A stretch of DNA of 64,000 bases from DASQZK01 sp963732905 (GTDB lineage: Bacteria > Bacteroidota > Bacteroidia > Bacteroidales > GCA-2748055). The position numbers and the translations under genes were made by a program. Within the stretch, counting starts at the first letter, position 1, and every line of letters begins with the position of its first letter. Below the pieces are notes generated by a model. That model saw only the letters and a list, made by a program, of their open reading frames with translations, did not search any database and had not been told where the DNA came from. The stretch spans positions 490,241 to 554,240 of the forward strand of contig CAVTBM010000012.1 of NCBI GenBank assembly GCA_963732905.1, given 5' to 3'. Of this stretch, positions 18,277 to 26,968 are shown piece after piece.

Positions 18277-20232
18277 TTATATCCCGGCCCGGATAAGATT
18301 CTTCCATAAAAGAGTAAAATCAATGGCTATCTTATAATCACGGGCGTATTCAAGGTTCAGCTTTTCAATGCGAGAATCATCCGTCTCTCCACCGTCTGCT
18401 GAGGTGATTTCAAAAACACCCTCCCGAAGCCGGGGAAGCATGCTCAGGTCGCTTTTACGAGAATAACCTATCCAGGTTTTGTTTCCGGATAAAACATTAA
18501 AGGCATTCTTTAAAAAGAGGGAATATTTTTTAAAGAATGGGAACAAAAACGGTGAAAAGAGGATAATCATCAGGGAGGCAAGGATATCAAAAAGCCGTTT
18601 GTTCCTTCTGTTTTTACCTCTGCTGATGGAGTTGAAATGAATAAGGTACAGTTCGCCGGCGGTATTGATAGAATTACTTCCGATGATGGATAAACTTTCA
18701 GGCGGGGCTATTTTATATTCGACCTGAACATCGGTGAGCCGGGTCATATTCCGGATAATATCGCGTGCTTCCAGGTCGCCGGAACAAAATACGATCTCAT
18801 CCACTTTGTGGATCCTGATGATCTCCCTAAGCTGCTCGAGATTTCCAAGATAAAATTCATCCGATCCGGTTGTTGACTTGCCCGGGTTGACAAATCCCGC
18901 TATTTCGGGTCTTATCTGTGTTCTGGTCAGGATATTGCTCACACGCCTCACTTCATCAGGAAGTCCGACAAGCACAATTCGCTTTTTCCGGTTAGCATAG
19001 AATTCATAATCTCTGACCCCAAAAACATTTGGTATTAACCTGTGGAGGAGAATGACGAGCATACCCCAGAGCCCTCCGAGAAGGATCAGTGCCCTTGAAA
19101 ACCGAAGGTTTTCCGGCGTCAGGGCGTAGAGGACGAGGATGATGAGGGTGCCGGTAATATGTCCCCGCAAAATATTCCAAAGCCTGACAGGTTTTTCATA
19201 ACCTCCGGAATAGAAAATAGACAGGATCCAGATCAGGATGTATAATGGAACTGCATACGTGATAAATTCGGGTGGAAAATGATGAGTACTGCCGTATTTA
19301 AAATTTTCCCAAAGAGGGGTAAGAAAGTAGAATCCTGCAAAAATCAGGATAAAATCGATGAGAGGCTGGTATATTCTCGTTATGAACCGTTTCACGATCG
19401 ACAGCGACGCCCTGAAATAGATAGCCATATTTATGAGAATGGAAAACAAGCGGGCATTCTTACGTGAAAAATGTTTCCTGGCAAAAATGATCATTGCACG
19501 GTAGAAGACCAGCACATAGTTGATACTTCCTTTTTTAGTGCTTTCTCCTTTGTAATGAATGATAGTGGTTTCGGGGAAATAGACATTTTTATACCCGGCA
19601 TTCATGATCCGGTATGAAAGATCGATATCTTCACCGTACATGAAAAATGTCTCGTCAAGTAGGCCGGTTTTATCAAGGGCTTCTTTTCTGATAAACATAA
19701 AAGCGCCGGAAAGGATTTCTATTTCGTGAATTTTGCCCGGATCGAGGAAACCCAGGTGGTAGCGTCCGAATATTCGTGAATGCGGAAAAAGCACGCTTAA
19801 GCCGAACACTTTGTAAAAGGCAACGGCAGGGGTAGGCAATGCCCTTTTCGATTCGGGGAGGAATTTTCCGGTACCGTCGATCATTTTTACACCCAGCGCG
19901 CCGGCACCAGGATGTGAATTCATGTATGCCAGGCACTTTTCAAAGGTATCCTCTTCTACTACCGTATCCGGATTCAGGAGGAGAACGAAACGGCCTTTGG
20001 ATACCTTGATGGCCTGGTTATTCGCCCTGCTGAAGCCGGCGTTGGACTTGTTCTCTATCAGGACAACCCACGGAAATTTTTCCCGGATCATGGCACATGA
20101 GCCGTCAACAGAATTATTATCCACCACGAATACTTCGGCACCGATATTCCTGGCAGCCCTGGAAACGGAATGCAGGCACTGCTCGATAAAATATCTGACG
20201 TTGTAATTTACAATGACTATGGAAAGGTCCAT
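18277..20232 (-). CDS. GT2 glycosyltransferase fused to a degenerate sugar-phosphate transferase
   Basis: A 651-residue membrane protein starting at MDLSIVIVNYNVRYFIEQCL; upstream in-frame residues look non-coding. Residues 1-270 are a GT2 domain of the rhamnosyltransferase (WbbL) type: VDNNSVDGS, the DxD-like LNPDT, and FFMYGEDIDLSYR. Residues about 290-430 hold membrane helices, followed by a Rossmann-like domain as in WcaJ/WbaP proteins. The C-terminus begins like a phosphoglycosyl transferase (NKRLFDILASLMIILFSPF) and ends like one (YARDYKIAIDFTLLWKNLI), but the catalytic middle with the Asp-Glu pair is missing. It probably works in surface polysaccharide synthesis through the GT2 part only. 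It lies 37 bases after lysA. Confidence 0.85.
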   Translation of the reverse strand: MDLSIVIVNYNVRYFIEQCLHSVSRAARNIGAEVFVVDNNSVDGSCAMIREKFPWVVLIENKSNAGFSRANNQAIKVSKGRFVLLLNPDTVVEEDTFEKCLAYMNSHPGAGALGVKMIDGTGKFLPESKRALPTPAVAFYKVFGLSVLFPHSRIFGRYHLGFLDPGKIHEIEILSGAFMFIRKEALDKTGLLDETFFMYGEDIDLSYRIMNAGYKNVYFPETTIIHYKGESTKKGSINYVLVFYRAMIIFARKHFSRKNARLFSILINMAIYFRASLSIVKRFITRIYQPLIDFILIFAGFYFLTPLWENFKYGSTHHFPPEFITYAVPLYILIWILSIFYSGGYEKPVRLWNILRGHITGTLIILVLYALTPENLRFSRALILLGGLWGMLVILLHRLIPNVFGVRDYEFYANRKKRIVLVGLPDEVRRVSNILTRTQIRPEIAGFVNPGKSTTGSDEFYLGNLEQLREIIRIHKVDEIVFCSGDLEARDIIRNMTRLTDVQVEYKIAPPESLSIIGSNSINTAGELYLIHFNSISRGKNRRNKRLFDILASLMIILFSPFLFPFFKKYSLFLKNAFNVLSGNKTWIGYSRKSDLSMLPRLREGVFEITSADGGETDDSRIEKLNLEYARDYKIAIDFTLLWKNLIRAGI

Positions 20233-20269
20233 GAGCGTAATGAAAGGTAAATTCTGGTTATGCCAGGAA

Positions 20270-21508
20270 TCAGATATCCTGTTCGATAATGATCTGGTTT
20301 TTAAGCAGGTCATCCATATCTTCACGCTTCCGGATCAGATAATCTTTTCCTTTATCGATCAAAACTTCAGCCGGTCTGAACCGTGAATTATAGTTCGAAG
20401 ACATCGAGAAACAATAAGCTCCTGCATTCATAAAGGCCACGTAATCGCCTTCAGACAATTCGACAATCCGCCTGTTCCAGCCAAAAGTATCGGTCTCACA
20501 AATATATCCCACAACGGTATAGATCCTGGTTTTTCCTTCGGGCTTCGACACATTGATGATATGATGATAGGCATCGTAAAACATCGGCCTGATCAAATGG
20601 TTGAGGCCGGTATCCAATCCGGCAAAAACGGTGGATGTGGTCTGTTTGATCACGTTGACCCTGGCGATGAAATAGCCCGTTTCACTCACGAGGAATTTAC
20701 CCGGCTCAAAAATCAGGGTCAGCTTTTTGCCATAGTTCTTGCAGAACTCATTGAAGCGCTGCGACAGCGTTTTACCCAGCTCTTCAATATCCGTGGCGAT
20801 ATCATCGGGTTTGTAGGCCACTTTGAACCCGCTCCCGTAATCGATATAGTCGAGATTTTTAAATTCCCTGGCCGTTTCGAGCATGATCTCTGCTCCCTTC
20901 AGGAATACTTCGACATCCAGGATGTCAGATCCTGTGTGCATGTGAAGTCCCTCCACCTTCATCTTATAGGTATCTATGATCCTGTGCACATGAGGGGTCT
21001 GGTAGATGGAAATACCGAATTTGGAATCGATATGCCCGGTGGAAATTTTCTGATTACCACCGCCCATGATATGCGGATTGATCCGGATGCAGACTGGCAC
21101 GCTTCCGCCGTGCTTATCTCCGAACTGTTCCAGGATGGAAATATTATCGATGTTGATTTTTACTCCGGCTTTCACTCCAAGTTCGATCTCTTCCAGTGAG
21201 ACACAGTTTGGCGTAAACAGGATATCCTGCGGTTTAAATCCTGCTTTCAGACCCAGCCATACTTCCTGGATTGAAACGGCATCGAGCCCGGTTCCAAGTG
21301 AACGGAAATATTTCAGAACATTGATATTGGATAGTGCCTTGCAGGCGAAATGAATCCGGACCCTGGTGTCTCTGAATGCTGAGGTAATGCGTTCATATTG
21401 TGAACGCATACGTGCTGTCTCATAGATATAAAGAGGAGATTCGTACTTTTTTACGAGGTCAGTCACCGGAATGCCGTCGATCACATATTTTCCGTTTTTC
21501 AGTTCCAT
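20270..21508 (-). CDS. lysA: Diaminopimelate decarboxylase
   Basis: PLP enzyme that turns meso-diaminopimelate into L-lysine. The 412-residue form starts at MELKNGKYVIDG; ten extra upstream codons are possible but unlikely. The PLP lysine lies in IHFACKALSNINVLKYF (about residue 50), the glycine-rich phosphate loop in LDYIDYGSGFKVAY (about 220), followed by FEPGKFLVSETGYF, and the substrate and dimer Cys region in VVGYICETDTFGWNR. The catalytic domain is a fold-type III alanine racemase-like barrel. It is probably co-transcribed with the glycosyltransferase 37 bases downstream, though the two are not linked metabolically. Confidence 0.95.
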   Translation of the reverse strand: MELKNGKYVIDGIPVTDLVKKYESPLYIYETARMRSQYERITSAFRDTRVRIHFACKALSNINVLKYFRSLGTGLDAVSIQEVWLGLKAGFKPQDILFTPNCVSLEEIELGVKAGVKINIDNISILEQFGDKHGGSVPVCIRINPHIMGGGNQKISTGHIDSKFGISIYQTPHVHRIIDTYKMKVEGLHMHTGSDILDVEVFLKGAEIMLETAREFKNLDYIDYGSGFKVAYKPDDIATDIEELGKTLSQRFNEFCKNYGKKLTLIFEPGKFLVSETGYFIARVNVIKQTTSTVFAGLDTGLNHLIRPMFYDAYHHIINVSKPEGKTRIYTVVGYICETDTFGWNRRIVELSEGDYVAFMNAGAYCFSMSSNYNSRFRPAEVLIDKGKDYLIRKREDMDDLLKNQIIIEQDI

Positions 21509-21594
21509 AGGATGCAGGGTTTGATATGCAAGATACAAAGATAGAAGAATTTACTTTTACTACTACGGACGACCCGGGAAATGGTGGCCTTTCA

Positions 21595-22221
21595 TTATTT
21601 TAAGGTGGATACAAAGTCGGTACGGTTGACAATACTGCGGCCCAGCGTGATTTCGTCGGCATATTCCAGATCATCACCAATAGCTATACCGCGGGCTATC
21701 GTCGAGATCCGGATATTGGCATCCTGAAGCCGCCGGAAAATGTAGAAATTGGTTGTATCTCCTTCCATGGTGGTGGGAAGGGCCAGAATGATCTCGCTGA
21801 TCCCGCTGTCTTCAGCATGCACTTTCTCTTCAAGCGATCCGATGGTCAGATCGCCGGGACCGATGCCGTCCATCGGGCTGATGATACCCCCCAGAACATG
21901 ATACACGCCGTTGAACTGACGCGTATTTTCGACCGACATCACATCACGGATATTTTCCACCACGCAAACCACCGAAGTGTCACGTCTGGGGTCTGAACAG
22001 ATATGACAGATATCCGAATCAGAGAGATTATGGCAGATCCGACAGTGTTTGATTTCTTTCCTGAGCCTGATCACGGCATTTCCAAAAGCTTCAGCTGCTT
22101 CCGGATCCTGCCGCAGGAGGTGAAGAACCAGACGCAGCGCAGTCTTGTTGCCAATGCCGGGAAGCCGAGAAAATTCGTGAATAGCATCCTCAAGCAGTTT
22201 CGACGGATAATTTAATGACAT
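21595..22221 (-). CDS. recR: Recombination protein RecR
   Basis: RecR works with RecF and RecO to load RecA at gaps. The 208-residue protein shows the helix-hairpin-helix LPGIGNKTALRLVLHLL (about 20-36), the four-Cys zinc finger CRICHNLSDSDICHIC (about 57-72), the Toprim domain (VCVVENIRDVMSVENT, then YHVLGGIISPMDGIGP) and the Walker-like C-terminal GDDLEYADEITLGRS. All features of an active RecR are present. It stands between lysA and the divergent symporter gene. Confidence 0.96.
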   Translation of the reverse strand: MSLNYPSKLLEDAIHEFSRLPGIGNKTALRLVLHLLRQDPEAAEAFGNAVIRLRKEIKHCRICHNLSDSDICHICSDPRRDTSVVCVVENIRDVMSVENTRQFNGVYHVLGGIISPMDGIGPGDLTIGSLEEKVHAEDSGISEIILALPTTMEGDTTNFYIFRRLQDANIRISTIARGIAIGDDLEYADEITLGRSIVNRTDFVSTLK

Positions 22222-22453
22222 CTTGTGGTCCTCCTTTTTCTTTTCCTCTTTATAAACAAAAAGGCATCTGGGTACAGATATTTCTGCTGACGGTAAAGGT
22301 CAACCCTCCAACGGGAGAAGACAGTAAAATTACTTTTTCTGCCTTTATTGTCAGGATGCAAAGTTAATCAAATCAGACGGATGATATTGCGGCTTCTTCT
22401 TTCTTATATTGAAATTAATTTTCTAATATTGGCCCTCTAACCGGGATTTTATC

Positions 22454-23926
22454 ATGTCACCCATATTGGTATTCAGTATCGTTGTGGCTTATTTTTCTGT
22501 TTTGCTGCTCATTTCGTGGATTACGGGGCGGAAGGCAGACAATGCGGCTTTTTTTCTGGGTAACAGGAAATCGCCATGGTATATTGTGGCCTTCGGGATG
22601 ATCGGCGCTTCTCTTTCGGGCGTTACCTTTATTTCGGTACCAGGATGGGTTGGGAGCAGCCAGTTTACCTATATGCAGATGGTCCTCGGATTTCTGGTCG
22701 GGTATTTCGTGATCGCCAATGTCCTTATGCCCTTATATTACCGTCTGGAACTTACCTCTATTTATACCTATCTCGATCGTCGTTTCGGAAACACGGCATA
22801 CAAAACCGGTGCGTCCTTCTTTCTGTTGTCCAGGGTCATTGGGGCCTCCCTTCGTTTGTTTATCGTCGCAAATGTTCTTCACCTGACTGTTTTCAGGCAA
22901 TGGGGCATACCGTTCTTCGCTACGGTTCTCGTTACCATCGCTCTGATCTGGCTGTATACCTTCCGCGGTGGCATAAAGACCATCATCTGGACCGATACCT
23001 TGCAGACCATTTGTATGCTGGCTGCAGTAACGATCACCGTAGTCCTGATCAGCCGTAAACTTGGGCTTGATTTTGCGGGGATGGTGGAGGCCATCCGGCA
23101 CAGTCCGTATTCAAGGGTATGGGTGTTTGATGACTGGCATGCCCCCACCCATTTTGTCAAACAGTTTCTTGGCGGGGCCTTTACGGCCATTGTCATGACA
23201 GGACTCGACCAGGATATGATGCAGAAAAACCTGAGCTGCCGTAATATCCGTGAGGCAAAAAAAAATATGTACTGGATGAGCCTCTCACTGGTGCCGGTCA
23301 ATCTGCTGTTTCTTTCACTTGGCGTATTGCTTTTTATCTTCGCCGGCAAAAACGGCATCTCCATTCCTGAACAGAGTGACAATCTTTTCCCGCTCATTGC
23401 CACAGGTGGTTACCTGGGTACGCCGGTAGCCGTCTTATTTATCATCGGACTCGTTGCCGCTGCCTATTCGAGCGCCGATTCTGCACTCACAGCCCTGACC
23501 ACCTCATTCACCGTAGATATCCTCGACGCTGAAAAGATGTCAGCAGAGCGTCTCAGGAAAACACGAATGAAGGTGCATGTAGGTATCTCACTTCTGGTTA
23601 TGGCCGTCATACTCATCTTTAAAGCCATCAACAACGAGAATGTGATCAGTGCGATTTATACGGTGGCCGGATATACATACGGACCATTACTGGGACTTTT
23701 CAGCTTCGGGCTGTTCACCCGCCGGAAGGTTAAAGACCGGTGGGTCCCGGCTGTCGCCATCCTTTCACCCGTGATCACCTTTTTTATCGACCATTTTTCG
23801 GAACAGCTTTTCGGAGGTTACCGGTTTGGTTTTGAATTGCTCATCCTGAACGGGCTGATCACCTTTCTGGGCATGTTGTTGCTGATGCAGGGCAAAAATA
23901 AGAAACAGGTGCCTCATGGAGGGTAA
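22454..23926 (+). CDS. Sodium:solute symporter family protein
   Basis: A 490-residue integral membrane protein with about 13 hydrophobic helices and the SSS-family signature GLVAAAYSSADSALTALTTS (about 333-352), a region that holds the Na2-site Ser/Thr residues. The N-terminal FFLGNRKSPWYIVAFGMIG and ASLSGVTFISVPGWVG are also typical. The solute is unknown; close Bacteroidota relatives are usually annotated only as sodium:solute symporters, and sugars, sialic acid or amino acids are all possible. The gene stands alone and converges on the acyl-CoA ligase gene. Confidence 0.93.
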   Translation: MSPILVFSIVVAYFSVLLLISWITGRKADNAAFFLGNRKSPWYIVAFGMIGASLSGVTFISVPGWVGSSQFTYMQMVLGFLVGYFVIANVLMPLYYRLELTSIYTYLDRRFGNTAYKTGASFFLLSRVIGASLRLFIVANVLHLTVFRQWGIPFFATVLVTIALIWLYTFRGGIKTIIWTDTLQTICMLAAVTITVVLISRKLGLDFAGMVEAIRHSPYSRVWVFDDWHAPTHFVKQFLGGAFTAIVMTGLDQDMMQKNLSCRNIREAKKNMYWMSLSLVPVNLLFLSLGVLLFIFAGKNGISIPEQSDNLFPLIATGGYLGTPVAVLFIIGLVAAAYSSADSALTALTTSFTVDILDAEKMSAERLRKTRMKVHVGISLLVMAVILIFKAINNENVISAIYTVAGYTYGPLLGLFSFGLFTRRKVKDRWVPAVAILSPVITFFIDHFSEQLFGGYRFGFELLILNGLITFLGMLLLMQGKNKKQVPHGG

Positions 23927-24016
23927 ACAAGGCAGGGCAGCTCCTTTTCAGTCTTCGTTAATAAAAAAATCCCGGGATGATGCCGGCGCAACGACGCATG
24001 GCCTCCATGGTCGGGT

Positions 24017-25801
24017 TCATTTCTTAGTATTCATGGAATAGATATCCTGCAGGAGGGCTTTGTATTTTTCAGATACGACTTTCCGTTTCAGCTTCAGGGT
24101 AGGGGACATCTCCCCGGTTTGCGGGCTCCATTCCTCTACCACCAGCCTGAATCGTTTGATATGTTCCGTCTGTCCGAGTTTTTTGTTCATTTCATTCACC
24201 TCGAGCTGAAAACGGGCAATCACCTCAGGATTGGAAATAAGTTCCGTATTATCACGGAATTTAATTCCATGTTTACCGGCCCAGTTGTGGAGGAACTCAT
24301 AATTAGGGGAGATGAGTGCACTGGCGAACTTTTCATTTTCGCCGACAACCATCAGGTTTTCAATGAAAAAGGATTCTTTGAACATGTTTTCGGTCACCTG
24401 TGGGGCGATATACTTTCCACTCGACAATTTGAATATTTCCTTTTTCCGGTCGGTGATCTTCAGATATTTATTGTCGATGAGAACCCCGATATCTCCGGTA
24501 TGGAACCATCCATCCTTATCGATGACCTCTGCAGTAAGTTCCGGGTCTTTGTAATACCCCAGCATGACGCCAGGACCTTTGCACAGGATTTCGCCGTCGT
24601 CAGCTATCCGGATTTCTATATCTTCCAGAGCAGGGCCCACGGTGCCGAACATCACCTCCATGGTGGTCAGATTGTTCACTGCGATCACGGGAGAAGTTTC
24701 GGTGAGACCATACCCTTCGACGACCTTGATACCTGCAGCCCAGAAAATATGTTCAAGCCTGGATTGAAGGGCAGCCCCTCCCGAGACGATAATCTGAAGC
24801 CGTTGGCCCAGTCCGTCCCGCCACCTGGAGAACACCAGCTTATCGGCTATTTTAAGCTTAAGGTTATACAGTGGAGTGTTACCGTGGGGATTGAATTTCA
24901 GCCCGAGATTGACAGCCCAGAAGAAGATCTGTTTTTTCAGGGGCGGAAGGTCTTTGCCTTTTCCTATTATGCGGTCGTAAACCCGTTCCAGAAGACGGGG
25001 AACGGAATTGAAGACATCCGGCTTAATATCATTGACATCCTGGATTATGGTACCCATATTTTCTGCATAATAAATGCTCATCCCCTTGTACTGGAAGTGA
25101 TAATTCACCATCCGTTCATACACGTGGCTGAGGGGCAGAAACGAAAGAACTCTATGATGATGGTCGAGCCCATGGACCTTAGACGTCGAAATAAAATTAG
25201 TCACCAGGTTGTGGTGCGAGAGCATTACACCTTTTGGGAAGCCCGTAGTACCGGATGTGTAAATCAGAGTGACCATGTCGCCGGGAAGGATGGATTTTTT
25301 GATCTCAACAAGGCGCTGACGATTCTTTTCCGCATTTTTCTCCCCGAGCCGGATGATCTCATCCCAGTTTTTTACCCCTTCCATGTCATTGAAACCGTAG
25401 ATTTCCTGAATGGAACCTGCCTTTTCAACAATCGGGCTGATTTTTTCAAATAATAACCTGTCGGATACAATAACCAGTTTCGGTTCACAATGGTTGAGGA
25501 TGTAATCGTAGTCCTCTTTGCTGATTGTCGGATAGATAGGGACATGGACGACACCCGCCTGGCTAAGTCCCATATCCACGATGTTCCATTCGGGCCTGTT
25601 GTTGGAGATGGTTGCCACCATATCTCCCTTTTTTATTCCCAATGCCATGATCCCGTAACTGAAGAAATTGGCCTGGCGGATATATTCCTGTGATGAATAC
25701 CGGCACCATACACCCTCCTTTTTCCCTGCCAGGGCATCTTCCTTGGTGCCAAAGAGTTCCTGATATCTGTCAAGAAGATCAAAAGTTCGAGTAACTTCCA
25801 T
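24017..25801 (-). CDS. Long-chain fatty acid-CoA ligase (AMP-forming)
   Basis: A 594-residue ANL-superfamily enzyme that activates fatty acids through an acyl-adenylate to acyl-CoA. The P-loop-like motif is LIYTSGTTGFPKGVMLSH (about 171-188), the adenine motif is VEGYGLTETSP (about 351-361), and the hinge region reads GWFHTGDIGVL...ITDRKKEIFKLSSGKYIAPQ. The layout, with a GxYIAP-type end, is that of the FadD15/ACSL-like group common in Bacteroidota. No beta-oxidation genes are adjacent. It is a single minus-strand gene; the 169-base region up to the ChaN-like gene should carry divergent promoters. Confidence 0.94.
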   Translation of the reverse strand: MEVTRTFDLLDRYQELFGTKEDALAGKKEGVWCRYSSQEYIRQANFFSYGIMALGIKKGDMVATISNNRPEWNIVDMGLSQAGVVHVPIYPTISKEDYDYILNHCEPKLVIVSDRLLFEKISPIVEKAGSIQEIYGFNDMEGVKNWDEIIRLGEKNAEKNRQRLVEIKKSILPGDMVTLIYTSGTTGFPKGVMLSHHNLVTNFISTSKVHGLDHHHRVLSFLPLSHVYERMVNYHFQYKGMSIYYAENMGTIIQDVNDIKPDVFNSVPRLLERVYDRIIGKGKDLPPLKKQIFFWAVNLGLKFNPHGNTPLYNLKLKIADKLVFSRWRDGLGQRLQIIVSGGAALQSRLEHIFWAAGIKVVEGYGLTETSPVIAVNNLTTMEVMFGTVGPALEDIEIRIADDGEILCKGPGVMLGYYKDPELTAEVIDKDGWFHTGDIGVLIDNKYLKITDRKKEIFKLSSGKYIAPQVTENMFKESFFIENLMVVGENEKFASALISPNYEFLHNWAGKHGIKFRDNTELISNPEVIARFQLEVNEMNKKLGQTEHIKRFRLVVEEWSPQTGEMSPTLKLKRKVVSEKYKALLQDIYSMNTKK

Positions 25802-26030
25802 CGTCGCTTTTTAGTTAGTTCGGTCAAATATAATTAAAAGTGCCAGATTTTTCGACTGGTAATTAAAATGGTCACGGAATGAAAGGTAGGATAGTTGTAA
25901 TTGTCATAATATCAACTAAGTATGACAGAACATTTAATTTTGTATTTCGAATATTGAAATCATAACCTGTATGGTATTGAAAAGGGGGTTGTTATTTTGC
26001 GTTCATTTGCGCTACTTTTACAAAAAATTA

Positions 26031-26903
26031 ATGAATATGAAAGCACTGTTGTGGTCTCTAGTTTTTGCCTGTGGTGTAATGTCACAGGTCAGATCGCAGG
26101 ATATGCCTGCCTACCGTCTTTATAATGCAGAAGGGAAAGAGGTGAAATGGGAAAAAATGCTCAGGGATATTTCCGGTGCCGATGTGGTTTTCTTCGGAGA
26201 GCAACATAATGATCCTATAGCCCATTGGCTTGAGCTGCAGATGGAAAAAGAACTTTTCGCAGCACGGGACAGCCAGTTGGTTCTCGGAGCTGAAATGTTT
26301 GAACGGGACAATCAGGTGATCCTTGATGAATTTCTGGCTGGGAAGTTTGATGATTCCAAGTTTGAAGATGATGGCAGGTTGTGGAAAAACTATACCACCG
26401 ATTACAAACCTCTTCTCGATTTTGCCCGCGATCACGGGCTGAATTTTATTGCCACCGATGTACCGAGGCGTTATGCCAGCATGGTATTCAGGGGTGGATT
26501 TGAAGTGCTGAATGATCTGTCAGACCAGGCAAAGGCATGGATGGCTCCGCTGCCCTTTCCATACGATCCGGAATTGCCCTGCTATAAAAAAATGATGGAC
26601 ATGGGGATGGGCCACGGGGCGTCGGAGAATCTCCCAAAAGCGCAAGCCGTCAAGGATGCCGCCATGGGATATTTTATTGCTGAAAATATCCGGCCGGGTT
26701 ATCTTTTTCTGCACTTTAACGGCGAATACCATTCGGAAAATAAGGAAGGAATCCTGTGGTATCTGAACCATTACAAACCGGGCCTCGTTGTCAGGACGGT
26801 TTCTGCTGTCTTCCAAAAAGATACGGGTAAACTGGAGGATGAAAACAGAAGCAAGGCCGACTATTTAATTGTGGTCCCGGAGGATATGACACGGACATAC
26901 TGA
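26031..26903 (+). CDS. ChaN-like haem-binding uptake (Tiki superfamily) protein
   Basis: A 290-residue exported protein, starting at MNMKALLWSLVFACGVMSQV (or at the Met two codons on); residues upstream of this point do not look like coding sequence. The ChaN fold is shown by ADVVFFGEQHNDPIAHWLEL (the conserved His and Glu), LVLGAEMFERDNQVILDEFL, and the C-terminal His in LFLHFNGEYHSENKEGILWY. Family members bind haem or act as metal-dependent proteases (Tiki). A Cys in VFAC within the signal could make it a lipoprotein, but the lipobox is poor. Nothing nearby is clearly linked to iron. Confidence 0.87.
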   Translation: MNMKALLWSLVFACGVMSQVRSQDMPAYRLYNAEGKEVKWEKMLRDISGADVVFFGEQHNDPIAHWLELQMEKELFAARDSQLVLGAEMFERDNQVILDEFLAGKFDDSKFEDDGRLWKNYTTDYKPLLDFARDHGLNFIATDVPRRYASMVFRGGFEVLNDLSDQAKAWMAPLPFPYDPELPCYKKMMDMGMGHGASENLPKAQAVKDAAMGYFIAENIRPGYLFLHFNGEYHSENKEGILWYLNHYKPGLVVRTVSAVFQKDTGKLEDENRSKADYLIVVPEDMTRTY

Positions 26904-26968
26904 GTCGGTTTTCTGCAGCAGCGCAGGGAGTGAGCCATGTCTTCAGGGAGGATGCGAGGTGGGGTGCC

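Noticed and set aside
24119..25453. Long open frame of 444 codons on the plus strand, opposite the acyl-CoA ligase
   Set aside because: It is antisense to a clear enzyme gene with all motifs; the translation has no recognisable domain and is a codon-bias shadow.
25935..25942. TAATTTTG as a -7 promoter element for the ChaN-like gene
   Set aside because: It matches TAnnTTTG, but no TTG lies at the expected 19-20 base distance upstream.
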